Of a stretch of DNA of 64,000 bases, positions 17,791 through 26,845 are shown one piece after another. Made by a program: the position numbers and the translations under genes. How positions within the stretch are numbered: position 1 is the stretch's first letter; each line of letters opens with the position of its first letter. The DNA comes from Luteimonas terricola. GTDB taxonomy: Bacteria; Pseudomonadota; Gammaproteobacteria; Xanthomonadales; Xanthomonadaceae. The notes below the pieces were generated by a model that was not told the DNA's origin, did not search any database, and saw nothing but the letters and a program-made list of their open reading frames with translations. The DNA is taken from the NCBI RefSeq assembly GCF_004352845.1, contig NZ_SJRX01000001.1, positions 62,001-126,000 of the forward strand. Direction: 5' to 3'.

Positions 17791-18947
17791 GGGAGGGAAG
17801 GGGGACCGGCTGAATCGCGCAAGATGCGATCGAGGCGGCGGACATTGTCGTCCCAGCGGAACTTGCCGGCCTGCTCGAGGATCTCGCCGCGCGACCATTC
17901 CCGCCGGAGCGCATCAGCCAGCGCCTTGCCCAGCGCCGCGCGGTCGCGTGCCGGAACCAGCACGCCGGCGTGCGCAGGCAGGACTTCCGGAATGCCGCCG
18001 ACGCGGGTCGCGACCACAGGGAGTCCGCAGGCCATCGCTTCGAGCACGACGTTGGGCACACCTTCGTTGTGGCTGGGCAGGCTGAGCAGGTCCGCCGCCT
18101 GCATCCACACCGGCAACTGGTCGTGCGGGCGCTCGCCGGCAAGGTCCACGCGGTCTGCGATGCCGAGCTGCTGAGCGCGCCGCGCCAGCGCCGTGCCGGC
18201 CGCGCCGCCGCCGACGAACGCGAGCCGCGCCCGCGGATGCCGCGCAAGCACGGCGGGGAACGCTTCGATCAGGTCGAGGCAGCCCTTGCTCTCCTTGAGG
18301 TTGCCGACGTAGAGGATGAGCGGTGCGTCCAGCGGCAGGCCCAGCGCCCTGCGTGCAGCGGCCTGGTCGCCGGGATGGAAGCGCTCGCTGTCGACGCCGT
18401 TGTAGAGCAGGTGGACGCGGTCTTCGTCCACGCCCAGTTCGCGCGCCTTGCCGGCGAGCGCATCGCTGACCGCGATCACCGCCCGCGCGCCGCGCAGCGC
18501 GGACGCGATCTGCGGCCGGCGCAGCCGGTGGTTGGCCTGCACGTTGAGGTCGCTGCCGTGGACCTTCACCACGTACGGCAGGTCGAGCGTCCGGGCCAGC
18601 CGCGCAGTGCCGACCGCGTCGGGATATCCCCAGCTGGCAAACAGCAGGTCGTAGCGTTCACGCCGCAATCGTGCGCCGCGCTGCGCCAGCAGCGAGGCAT
18701 ACCAGGCCAGCCCGTGCAGGCTGCGACCGATGCGCGGCGGATACCAGAACGTGAAGTCCGAGGTCCGCGCGTACTCGAGCACCGGTGGCGCACCGCGCGG
18801 ACCCCGCCGGCGCTCGCGGAAGTCGACCGCGACCATGACTTCGAGGTCGTGGAACCGCGCGAGCCTGTCGAACTGCTGCCGGTTGAAGCTGGCGCGCAGG
18901 GGATCCCATGCGGTGGGGAACAGGTTGGTCAGGGCAAGGATCTTCAT
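17787..18947 (-). CDS. Glycosyltransferase family 4
   Basis: A 386-residue GT-B enzyme. It begins MKILALTNLFPTAWDPLRAS. YVGNLKESKGCLDLIEAFP opens the donor domain, and HNEGVPNVVLEAMACGLPVV with GGIPEVL is the E-x7-E nucleotide-sugar site. Coupled to both neighbours by ATGA overlaps. Confidence 0.92.
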   Translation of the reverse strand: MKILALTNLFPTAWDPLRASFNRQQFDRLARFHDLEVMVAVDFRERRRGPRGAPPVLEYARTSDFTFWYPPRIGRSLHGLAWYASLLAQRGARLRRERYDLLFASWGYPDAVGTARLARTLDLPYVVKVHGSDLNVQANHRLRRPQIASALRGARAVIAVSDALAGKARELGVDEDRVHLLYNGVDSERFHPGDQAAARRALGLPLDAPLILYVGNLKESKGCLDLIEAFPAVLARHPRARLAFVGGGAAGTALARRAQQLGIADRVDLAGERPHDQLPVWMQAADLLSLPSHNEGVPNVVLEAMACGLPVVATRVGGIPEVLPAHAGVLVPARDRAALGKALADALRREWSRGEILEQAGKFRWDDNVRRLDRILRDSAGPPSLP

Positions 18948-20065
18948 GCGCGCCCATTCGCGTGCCCGTTCGCGTACACGTCGCGGTAGCGCGAAGCCAT
19001 CACCTCGAACGTCGCGTTCGACAGCAGCCAGGCGCGACCGGCGCGGCCCATCTCCGCTGCACGCCGCGGGTCATCGAGGAGGTTGTCGATCGCGGCGGCC
19101 AGCGCCTCGGGATCGCGTGGGGGCACGACCAGGCCATTGACACCGTCGGTGACGATCTCGCTGTTGCCGCCGACCCGCGTCGCCACGATCGGCAGGGCGC
19201 AGGCGCAGGCTTCGAGCAGTGCGATCGAATAGCCTTCCGAAATCGACGACATCGCGAACATCGAGAACGCCGGCAGCAGCTCGTGTACGTCGCTGCGGTC
19301 GCCCAGCAGGAACACGTGGTCGCCGACGCCGGCCTGCGCGATCGCGGTTTCCAGGGCGCTGCGGTCCCCGCCTTCCCCGACCAGCACCAGCGCGACGTCG
19401 TCACGCCGCGCATGGACGTGGGCGAAGGCGGCGATCATGGTTCCCAGGTCCTTGGCCCAGTTCAGGCGGCCGACGAAGCCGACGAGCTGCGTATCGGGCG
19501 CGAGTCCAAGACTGGTGGCCAGCTGCGCGCGCGACTGCGGATCGCGCTCGCGGAACGCGTGTGCGCGGATGCCGTTCGGCAACACATGCAGCTTGTGTGG
19601 CGGAACCAGGCCGACGTCGGCGAGTCGCCGGCCGGCCGCCTCGGAGACCGCCACCGCCACGTCGGTCCAGCGCATCGATTGCCGGAACAGCCGTTCGCGG
19701 CGGCTGGCCGGATTCGAGCCGCCCATGCCGTGGCGGGTGTTCACCACCCGGCGCAGGCCGAGACCGAGCGCGGCGACCATCGCGTAGTAGTGCGGGATGT
19801 CGTTGTGGCTGTGCAGGACTTCGGTGCGCTGCGCGGCGAGTGCGCGCCGCAGGCGCCAGATCGCGCGCAGGTCGGCGCCGTCGCGTTTGCCGCAGGCGAT
19901 CACGGGAATCCCATGGGAGGCGAGTTCCGGCGCCAGCGAGCCCGCTTCGAACAGGCAGATGACCTGGCAGTCGTGGCCCGTCGCCGCCTGGGCCTTGGCA
20001 AGGTCGATGACGACGCGCTCAAGGCCGCCGCGGTTCAGGTTCTCCACGACGTGGCTGATCCTCAC
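18944..20065 (-). CDS. Glycosyltransferase family 4
   Basis: A 373-residue GT-B enzyme. Start codon GTG 20065 (MRISHVVENLNRGGLERVVI). GFVGRLNWAKDLGTMI and ISEGYSIALLEACACALPIV mark the donor domain. Overlaps the CapK-like gene by GTGA and the next glycosyltransferase by ATGA. Confidence 0.92.
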   Translation of the reverse strand: MRISHVVENLNRGGLERVVIDLAKAQAATGHDCQVICLFEAGSLAPELASHGIPVIACGKRDGADLRAIWRLRRALAAQRTEVLHSHNDIPHYYAMVAALGLGLRRVVNTRHGMGGSNPASRRERLFRQSMRWTDVAVAVSEAAGRRLADVGLVPPHKLHVLPNGIRAHAFRERDPQSRAQLATSLGLAPDTQLVGFVGRLNWAKDLGTMIAAFAHVHARRDDVALVLVGEGGDRSALETAIAQAGVGDHVFLLGDRSDVHELLPAFSMFAMSSISEGYSIALLEACACALPIVATRVGGNSEIVTDGVNGLVVPPRDPEALAAAIDNLLDDPRRAAEMGRAGRAWLLSNATFEVMASRYRDVYANGHANGRA

Positions 20066-21417
20066 GGCAGCCTCGACACGGTCACGCGGAACTTGCCGCT
20101 GGCGGTGAGCGGGATGTCGTCGACGCGCTGCAGGTCGAGGCTGGCGTCACTGCCGAGCACCTTCGAGATCTCGCGTCGCACGTAGGCTTCCTGCTCGGCG
20201 CCGAACCCGTCGCCGGGCACCACCTTGAGCGTGAAGCGTTCGAGGCTGTCCTGCACGACCTGGAAGCGGCGCACGCCGGCGACGTCCTTGAGCATGTGCG
20301 GGAAGAATTCGCCCGGCAGCACGCGGCCGTCGGGCGTGCGGATGGCGTCCAGGCGCCGTCCGTCGATCCGGCTCAGGTGCGGCAGCCCGCGCCGCCCTGT
20401 GGTGTGCCAGGGGCCTTTCCGGCTGGCGATGTCGCCGTTGACGTAGCGGATGAAGGGCATGCCCAGGTTGTGCAGGTCGGTAATGGCGAGTTCCCCGGTC
20501 TCGTTGCCGTCTCTGGCGCGCGACGCGTTCACCAGCTCGACCACCAGGTGGTCGGCGCTGACCAGCAGCCCGTCGCGATCCTCCGCTTCGCAGGCGATGA
20601 GCATGAATTCGCGGCATCCATAGGTGTTGTAGGCCTTCGCGCCCGGGAACGCGGCTTCGATGACCGGTCGCTGGAAGTCATGCAGCGCTTCGGCGGCACC
20701 CAGCACCGACACCACTCCGGGGATGCTGCGGCCCTGCGCGAGCAGCCACTTGGAAAGACGGAAAATGGGGTCGACGTAGGCCACGATCACTTCGGGCCGG
20801 TAGGCCGCGATGGCATCGGCGTAGGCCGCCATGTTGTCGTCGCGCATCAGGAAGCAATTGAGCATGCGGCGATGGAAGGCGGCGTGGAACAGCCGGTCCT
20901 TCAGCTGTGCGGTGCGGGTCGGCTCGCCGACCGCGCCCCCCCACAGGAACAGGGTGCGCCGCCCCATCCGTGCGCCGGTCCAGCCGTAGCCGCGCCACAT
21001 CACGGCGGTGCGGCGGTCGTTGCTCTCGCGGGTGAAGCCGAAGCGCAGAGGCTCGCCGGTGGAGCCACCGGTTGCCTTGTACAGCAGTCCGCCTCGCAGA
21101 GAGCGCGCCTTGAGGTCCTCGTGGTGGGCGCGGATGTCGGCCTTGGTCAAGACCGGCAGTCGCGCGTAGTCCTGCATGGACCTGAGGTCGCCGGGCTCGA
21201 ATCCCACTGCCTGCCAGCGGGCGCGGTAGAACGGCACGTCCTGCCAGCAATGCGCAACCAGGGCCTTGAGCCTGGACCACTGGATTTCCGCGAGCTGCTC
21301 CGGAGAGCGCCACTGGTTGGCCTCGTACTCGCCGAGGTAGCGCAGGGTCTTGCGCCCCCGCAACGCTTCGTACGACGGGAACATGGCGCGACGGAAAGCG
21401 TGCTCGTACAGGTTCAT
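20062..21417 (-). CDS. CapK/phenylacetate-CoA ligase-like AMP-forming enzyme
   Basis: A 451-residue member of the ANL adenylate-forming superfamily, CapK branch, common in capsule loci. KATGGSTGEPLRFGFT is the P-loop (A3 motif). GCREFMLIACEAEDRDG and ITDLHNLGMPFIRYVNGD (A7-like Asp) match the family. ASGKFRVTVSRL gives the C-terminal catalytic Lys (A10). It may activate a carboxylic acid for transfer onto a sugar; the acceptor is unknown. Sits between the flippase and a glycosyltransferase with 4-bp overlaps. Confidence 0.88.
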   Translation of the reverse strand: MNLYEHAFRRAMFPSYEALRGRKTLRYLGEYEANQWRSPEQLAEIQWSRLKALVAHCWQDVPFYRARWQAVGFEPGDLRSMQDYARLPVLTKADIRAHHEDLKARSLRGGLLYKATGGSTGEPLRFGFTRESNDRRTAVMWRGYGWTGARMGRRTLFLWGGAVGEPTRTAQLKDRLFHAAFHRRMLNCFLMRDDNMAAYADAIAAYRPEVIVAYVDPIFRLSKWLLAQGRSIPGVVSVLGAAEALHDFQRPVIEAAFPGAKAYNTYGCREFMLIACEAEDRDGLLVSADHLVVELVNASRARDGNETGELAITDLHNLGMPFIRYVNGDIASRKGPWHTTGRRGLPHLSRIDGRRLDAIRTPDGRVLPGEFFPHMLKDVAGVRRFQVVQDSLERFTLKVVPGDGFGAEQEAYVRREISKVLGSDASLDLQRVDDIPLTASGKFRVTVSRLP

Positions 21418-22964
21418 GCGGCAGTCTCCGCGCGACGCACGGCCCAGCCGAGGAGACGACCGACAATGGCCGGGCGCCCCTTGCCCAGGTGTTCGTGCAG
21501 TTGCTGGAAGTGGCGAAGGTCCGCGGCGCTCCAGAAGCCGAGCAGCAGGGTGCCGGCGGCATACAGCGCCGCCAGCAGCGCCCCGCCGATCGCCAGGGTG
21601 GGCAGGTCGGCCAGGTGCCCCCGCACCGTCCACGCCGCGGCGGCCGCGATCGCGGCCGCGACCAGTAGCCGCACGATGCGTGCCCACTCCAGCCTTGCGC
21701 CGCTGTAGTGCAGCGCAAGGCCGATCACCAGTAAACCCATCAGCGCGCTGGTCGCGGCGAATGCAGCGACCGCCCCGTTCAATCCGTACTGGCGGATCAG
21801 GACCACGTCCAGTCCAATCTTGACCAGCGAGCACGCGATCACTGTGATCAGCAGCGCGCGTTGCCGGTCTGAACCCAGCAGATAGCTGGATGCGGCCTGC
21901 GAGACCACCGATACCAGCCCCGCAGCGAGGCAACAGGCGAACGCGAACGCCGCCGGCGAGAACGCCGCGCCGTACAGCAGGTGGATGATCTCGCTGGCGA
22001 AGACAATGCCGAACGCCACCAGCGGTGCCGCCAGCGCGGCGAGGTAGGTGGTCGACATCGACAGCCGCCGGCTCGCGACCTCGCGACCCTGGGCCAGTGC
22101 GTTGGCCATCATCGGCAGCAACAGCGCGCCGAAGACGCCGGGCACCAGCAACAGCGCGCCGGTCGAGAGCTGGAAGGCGACCTTGAACTGGCCGGCCGAG
22201 GCCGCCGAATCGAAGAGGGTCAGGATCAGCACTTCGACCTCGCTCGCGGTGATGAAGCTGACCGCCACGATGACCGCGACCAGGGTCGTGTAGCTGCGCA
22301 GGCGCTTGCGCGTCGCATCGTCGAGCGGCTCGCACTCGCCTGCGGGGGGAAGCAGCGGCGCGACCTGTCGGCGCGAGACCCACCAGAACGCGAAGCTGGA
22401 AGCCGTGAAGGTTCCCAGGAACCACTCCATCGGCCCGTCCAGCCACCAGACCATGAGGATCAGCAGCAGGTTGAGCGGCGCGACGATGACCGCGATGACG
22501 GCGGTTGCCCGGAAGTTCTCGAAGCCCTTGGCCGTGCTGACGTTGAGCATGTACAGGGCGCGCAGCACCGTCGTGACCAGCAGGATCGCAAGCAGCACGG
22601 CGTGGTCGAATCCGGGCATGAGCTGCTGCCCATGGAGCATGAACAATATCGTGCCGCCCAGCAGCACCACCGCCAGGAAGCCGGCCTGCACGCGCCGGAC
22701 CCAGGCCAGCAGGGAGCGGATCTGCGCGTCGCGACCGGCGCCACGCAACTCGGCCACGAACTTGATGACCGCGCTGGACAGTCCAGCGTTGGTGATCACC
22801 ACGCCGATCGCCACCAGCCAGATCACCAGGCTGTAGCTGCCGAAGTCCGCGGGTCCCAGATGCCGCGCGATGATGATCGAGGTCAGCATGCCGAGGACGT
22901 ACTCGGTGTAGATGCCCACCGAGGAGAACAGGGTGTTGCGGATGACCTGGCCGCGCGTGTTCAT
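21414..22964 (-). CDS. Wzx-type polysaccharide flippase (MOP superfamily)
   Basis: A 516-residue multi-pass membrane protein with about 12-14 helices. GMLTSIIIARHLGPADFGSYSL near residue 25 is the typical N-terminal motif of oligosaccharide flippases. It should move undecaprenyl-linked repeat units across the inner membrane. Neighbouring polymerase-like and chain-length genes support a Wzx/Wzy pathway. Confidence 0.92.
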   Translation of the reverse strand: MNTRGQVIRNTLFSSVGIYTEYVLGMLTSIIIARHLGPADFGSYSLVIWLVAIGVVITNAGLSSAVIKFVAELRGAGRDAQIRSLLAWVRRVQAGFLAVVLLGGTILFMLHGQQLMPGFDHAVLLAILLVTTVLRALYMLNVSTAKGFENFRATAVIAVIVAPLNLLLILMVWWLDGPMEWFLGTFTASSFAFWWVSRRQVAPLLPPAGECEPLDDATRKRLRSYTTLVAVIVAVSFITASEVEVLILTLFDSAASAGQFKVAFQLSTGALLLVPGVFGALLLPMMANALAQGREVASRRLSMSTTYLAALAAPLVAFGIVFASEIIHLLYGAAFSPAAFAFACCLAAGLVSVVSQAASSYLLGSDRQRALLITVIACSLVKIGLDVVLIRQYGLNGAVAAFAATSALMGLLVIGLALHYSGARLEWARIVRLLVAAAIAAAAAWTVRGHLADLPTLAIGGALLAALYAAGTLLLGFWSAADLRHFQQLHEHLGKGRPAIVGRLLGWAVRRAETAA

Positions 22965-24238
22965 GAACCCGCCAGCACGAACAGGACCTTGACGACCAGC
23001 CACAGCGCGACCGCGCTGGCCACCGATGCCACGCACCATTTGAACCAGTCGCGCCGCACGCTGAAGGCCGGCAGGTCCTGCCAGCGCTCCTGCGCGCCGC
23101 CGTACCAGCCGGTGACCAGGCCCAGCAGGATGTAGAGCAGGATCACGTAGCTGCGGCTGAGGAAGAAGGCGCAGGCGAAGAATCCGGCCATCGAGATCAG
23201 CAGGGTCATCGCCATCCGCCGCTCCACGGTCCACAGGTGCTGGCGTTCGGGGTCTTCAATGGCCGCAGGACGCCGCAACACCGTGACCGGCATCAGGAAG
23301 CAATAACCCACCATCGCCAGCCAGACCGTGTATCCGATGATTCCGGTTTCGGCGAGGACCAGCACGAAGGAGTTGTGCGCGGTCAGGAGGGTATGCGAGG
23401 TGAAGTTGCCGACGCCCACGCCAAACACCGGGTTGGCGATGAACATCTGGATACCGTCGTACCAGGTTTCGATGCGGCCGTAGGCGGATGATTCGCCGGC
23501 ATCGAGTTCCTGCATGCGGGTCGGCAACATCATCAGGCCGGCCATGCCCGCTGCGCCCAGGGTGCCGGCAACGATCAGGCCGCGACGCAGCCACAGCCAG
23601 ATGCCTGCCATCGCCATCACGGCGAGGAAGCCGCCGCGCGAATCGGTCAGGTAGACGCCATACAGCAGGGTGAGCGCCACCGCCCACCAGAACAGGCGGC
23701 GCAGCCCGAGCAGCCCGCCGCGGCCTGCCATCAGCAGCGCCATCGGTATCGCCATGATGAACAGCATCGCCAGGTCGTTGGGGTCGCTGAAGATGCCGAC
23801 GTACTGGATGCGCCCGTCCTGGACGAGCGGCATGCCGGTCCAGCCCTGGCCGAGCTTCACCTGCTCGATGCCGTGGATCGCCAGTACGATGGCGCAAAGC
23901 GAGATCATCCACATGATCCGGAGGCAGTTTTTCGGTGAGTGGGCGGCCTGTGCGACCAACACCAGGGTGAACAGCGACGGCAGGAATTCGAACAGGCGGA
24001 TGAGCGCGCCGCCGACCCAGCCATTGATCGCCATCGTGAACATGCCCACGACGATGAACACCGCGAACAGCAGGTAGGTCGGCTGGTTGAGCGGCCGCCG
24101 CTCGCGGCTGATCACCCAGGTGCCGAGCGCGCCCAGCATCGCAAGCGGCAGGATCGGGATGCCGACGTCGATCAGGGCGGGATACTCCTGGGGGCGGATC
24201 AGCACCAGGCCCAGCCAGATCAGCAGGAACAGCATCAT
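22961..24238 (-). CDS. O-antigen ligase/polymerase-like membrane protein (Wzy-like)
   Basis: A 425-residue protein with about ten hydrophobic helices. The N-terminus MMLFLLIWLGLVLIRPQEY and the periplasmic loop VFGVGVGNFTSHTLLTAHNS (the H-N-S of Wzy_C/WaaL-type proteins) fit the O-antigen ligase family. In this operon it most likely polymerises flipped repeat units, though ligation to a lipid or protein acceptor is possible. ATG 24238 overlaps the upstream deacetylase stop; ATG 24235 directly after is an alternative. Confidence 0.88.
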   Translation of the reverse strand: MMLFLLIWLGLVLIRPQEYPALIDVGIPILPLAMLGALGTWVISRERRPLNQPTYLLFAVFIVVGMFTMAINGWVGGALIRLFEFLPSLFTLVLVAQAAHSPKNCLRIMWMISLCAIVLAIHGIEQVKLGQGWTGMPLVQDGRIQYVGIFSDPNDLAMLFIMAIPMALLMAGRGGLLGLRRLFWWAVALTLLYGVYLTDSRGGFLAVMAMAGIWLWLRRGLIVAGTLGAAGMAGLMMLPTRMQELDAGESSAYGRIETWYDGIQMFIANPVFGVGVGNFTSHTLLTAHNSFVLVLAETGIIGYTVWLAMVGYCFLMPVTVLRRPAAIEDPERQHLWTVERRMAMTLLISMAGFFACAFFLSRSYVILLYILLGLVTGWYGGAQERWQDLPAFSVRRDWFKWCVASVASAVALWLVVKVLFVLAGS

Positions 24239-25326
24239 GAGGGATAAATCCTCAGCCTGGACGGGTACGAGAACAGCTCAGGCAGTGCGAGCATGCCCTT
24301 GAACCAGGCCGGATCGATGCGGGTCTCCACCGCCATGCGCAGCAGGCGATAGCGGTCATCTGTACGCGGCTTGCTGACGCCGTTGACGTAACTGAAGCCG
24401 ACCCGGAAGCCATGCCTGCGGATCTCGTCGACGACCCGCGCATCGTAGGCATCGGGGCCGCCGACGGGATACGAGATCGCGATTGCAGGCGCGCCCAGCT
24501 CCGCAGTCAGCCTGGCCTGGCATTCGGCCACTTCCGCCTGCAACTGCCCGTCCGGCAGCTTGGCAAGCATCCGGTGGTGCACGCCGTGACCGCCGATCTC
24601 CATCCCGCCCGCACGCATTTCGCGCAGCTGGTCCCATGTCATCGGCCGGCAGTCGGCGTGCGCCTGTGTCCGCGGGCGCCGGCGCTCGAGTTCCAGTCCC
24701 TTGATCACGGCCTGCTGGCCGGCATCGTCGAGATATTTCAGGCGGTCGAGCAGGGTACCGACGAGCGCGTACCTGGCGTCGAGGTCCGACGGCAGCGGCA
24801 GGTCCACATCGAGGTCGGGCAGGCGCAGCCGGCCGGCGTCCATGGTCACGACCAGGTGCGCCAGCCAGTCGTAGGCATAGGGCAGGCCGTTGTCGATGTG
24901 GCCGGTGGCGACGAAGAACGTCGCGGGCACGCCGAGTTCGCGCAGGATCGGGAACGCGACGGCATGGTTGTCGTCGTAACCGTCGTCGAACGTCACCAGC
25001 ACGGCATCGCGCGGCAGCATCGGGCCGCCGTCAAGGGCGGCAACGACTTCGCGGCAGCAGACGGGGTGGAACCGGTCGCGCACGTGCCGCATCTGGTTTC
25101 GGAAGTCCGCCGGCGAGGCGCTGACCAGCGCGGGATCGAATGCGAAGTCGCGGTCGAGCTTGCGGACGCGATGGTAGGCGAGGACCCGCAGGTCGCGCCG
25201 GAACAGTCCCCGAACCGTCTGCAGCGCCGGCAGCAGGTGCCAGGCATGCGCGCGCGCGGCCAGCCGCTGGCGGTGTCCCGGCGCAGGCTGCGGTTCGAGT
25301 GCAGTGGTGGCGGGATCACTCGACAT
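24235..25326 (-). CDS. NodB-type polysaccharide deacetylase, first gene of the central operon
   Basis: A 363-residue CE4-type protein. VLVTFDDGYDDNHAVAFPIL carries the catalytic Asp pair; IGGHGVHHRML is the His motif; AISYPVGGPDAYD fits motif 3. I chose ATG 25326 (MSSDPATTALEP), since upstream sequence lies in the divergent spacer. No signal peptide is visible. It shares a 148-bp promoter region with the divergent DnaJ-domain gene. Confidence 0.88.
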   Translation of the reverse strand: MSSDPATTALEPQPAPGHRQRLAARAHAWHLLPALQTVRGLFRRDLRVLAYHRVRKLDRDFAFDPALVSASPADFRNQMRHVRDRFHPVCCREVVAALDGGPMLPRDAVLVTFDDGYDDNHAVAFPILRELGVPATFFVATGHIDNGLPYAYDWLAHLVVTMDAGRLRLPDLDVDLPLPSDLDARYALVGTLLDRLKYLDDAGQQAVIKGLELERRRPRTQAHADCRPMTWDQLREMRAGGMEIGGHGVHHRMLAKLPDGQLQAEVAECQARLTAELGAPAIAISYPVGGPDAYDARVVDEIRRHGFRVGFSYVNGVSKPRTDDRYRLLRMAVETRIDPAWFKGMLALPELFSYPSRLRIYPS

Positions 25327-25474
25327 GGATCGACGGGCGGCCCCGACGCGGTCGCTGCGCGGAAGAATAGGCAATCGAGGCGCGCGTGGCCATCGCGTCA
25401 TATGGCTGCGACTGGCCGGGGGGCGCCTGCTTTCGCGTACGCTGTCTTGAATCATTCGTCCGTCGAACCGTGCG

Positions 25475-26185
25475 ATGACCCACCAGACCGACTTCTTTGT
25501 CCTGTACCGGGAGCTTGGCATCGAACCCGAGTGTTCGATGGATGGTCTGCGGCTGGCCTACAGGCGTCGGGTGGCCGACCTGCATCCCGATCGCGGCGGC
25601 GACTCGGGCGGGGACACACTCAAGTCCCTGAACCAGCGCTACGCCGCGGCGCTCGACTTCCACCGCCACTACGGCCGCCTGCCCGGCGCGCCGCCAGCGC
25701 CTTCCGTGCGGCGCCGCCACGATCCTGCCGAGCCAGCGCGCCGGATGGAGGATGCGGTCGAACCCGAGCTGGAGCAGGAGGCGCGCAGGCCGTCGAAGGT
25801 TGTCGTGTACGGCATCGTGCTGGTTGCGGCGTTGCTGGTGTGGTGGCTTTCGCGCACCGAGGCACCTTTGCCGGGTTTCCTCGAGAGTGTTATCGGAAAT
25901 AAACGGGAAACGGCGCCACCCGCGGCCATTGCCCTGCGGCGGGGAATGCCTGCGCGGGACGTGCTTGCGCTGCTGGGCGACCCGGTCAGTCGTGAGTTCG
26001 GCGACACCCATTGGGAGTACGGACCGTCCTGGGTGCGCTTCGAATGCGCGGAGGTCATCGATTGGTACAGCTCACCGCTGCGTCCCCTGAAGGCCTCCCG
26101 GTCCCGTCCTTCCGGCACGGCAGCGACATCCGCGGGCGCGCGTCGCTGTCCCCCGGTTGCCGCGGCTTCGACACGGCGATGGTGA
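25475..26185 (+). CDS. DnaJ-domain membrane protein with an OmlA/SmpA-like C-terminal segment
   Basis: A 236-residue protein of unusual build. Residues about 8-55 are a J-domain with the HPD motif (VADLHPDRGG), which stimulates DnaK. A single membrane helix lies near 109-127 (VVVYGIVLVAALLVWWLS). After it, GMPARDVLALLGDPVSREFG and HWEYGPSW resemble the OmlA/SmpA fold found in lipoproteins. The topology places the J-domain in the cytoplasm and the C-terminus in the periplasm. It may recruit DnaK to the polysaccharide machinery. First gene of an operon with a methyltransferase and asnB. Confidence 0.75.
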   Translation: MTHQTDFFVLYRELGIEPECSMDGLRLAYRRRVADLHPDRGGDSGGDTLKSLNQRYAAALDFHRHYGRLPGAPPAPSVRRRHDPAEPARRMEDAVEPELEQEARRPSKVVVYGIVLVAALLVWWLSRTEAPLPGFLESVIGNKRETAPPAAIALRRGMPARDVLALLGDPVSREFGDTHWEYGPSWVRFECAEVIDWYSSPLRPLKASRSRPSGTAATSAGARRCPPVAAASTRRW

Positions 26186-26189
26186 ACCC

Positions 26190-26801
26190 ATGAGCTGGTT
26201 CGACGCGAAGCTGAGAAAGGCCGTCCGCCGCACGTGGATGAAGTACGCGATGCGAGGCGTTGGCGGGGCCGACGACTACGAGCGCCTCGATCTGGCCTAC
26301 AGGCTGGGTGATCCCTGGAACATGGAGTCCCGGCTGGAGCAGGCGCGTTTCACCGCCACGAACGCCCTGATTGCGCGCACGTTCGGGCGCGTCGGTACGT
26401 TGCTCGAGGTGGGATGCGGCGAGGGCCACCAGACGCGGGTCCTGCGCGAGCTTGCCGATGAGGTCTATGGCATCGACGTCAGTCCGACCGCGGTCGAACG
26501 GGCGCGCGAACGCGTCCGGGACGCGCACTTCGCGGCGACCGACATCCACGGCCAGCCCTGGGGCGACCGGCAGGCCCGGTTCGATCTCGTCGTGGCGTGC
26601 GAGGTGCTGTACTACATCAAGGATATCCCGGCGACGCTGGCGCGCATGAGCCACCTCGGTCGCGTCTGCATGGTCACCTTCTTCGTGCCGGCACTGGTCC
26701 GCGTGGGTCCGCACCTGGAAGAGATCCCGGGCCTGCACAAGGACTGGATACAGCACGAGGGCGAAACATGGATGGTGTGCTGGTGGCGCAATCCCGGATG
26801 A
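26190..26801 (+). CDS. NodS-like SAM-dependent methyltransferase
   Basis: A 203-residue class I methyltransferase. LLEVGCGEGHQTRVLREL is motif I, VYGIDVSPTAVERARER the acidic loop, FDLVVACEVLYYI motif IV. Length and layout match NodS-like enzymes that N-methylate amino sugars before acylation. Starts 4 bp after the DnaJ-domain gene. Confidence 0.85.
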   Translation: MSWFDAKLRKAVRRTWMKYAMRGVGGADDYERLDLAYRLGDPWNMESRLEQARFTATNALIARTFGRVGTLLEVGCGEGHQTRVLRELADEVYGIDVSPTAVERARERVRDAHFAATDIHGQPWGDRQARFDLVVACEVLYYIKDIPATLARMSHLGRVCMVTFFVPALVRVGPHLEEIPGLHKDWIQHEGETWMVCWWRNPG

Positions 26802-26845
26802 CATGCTCGTCACGCGCTGACGTCGTGCGCAAGGGGGGCTGAGCC

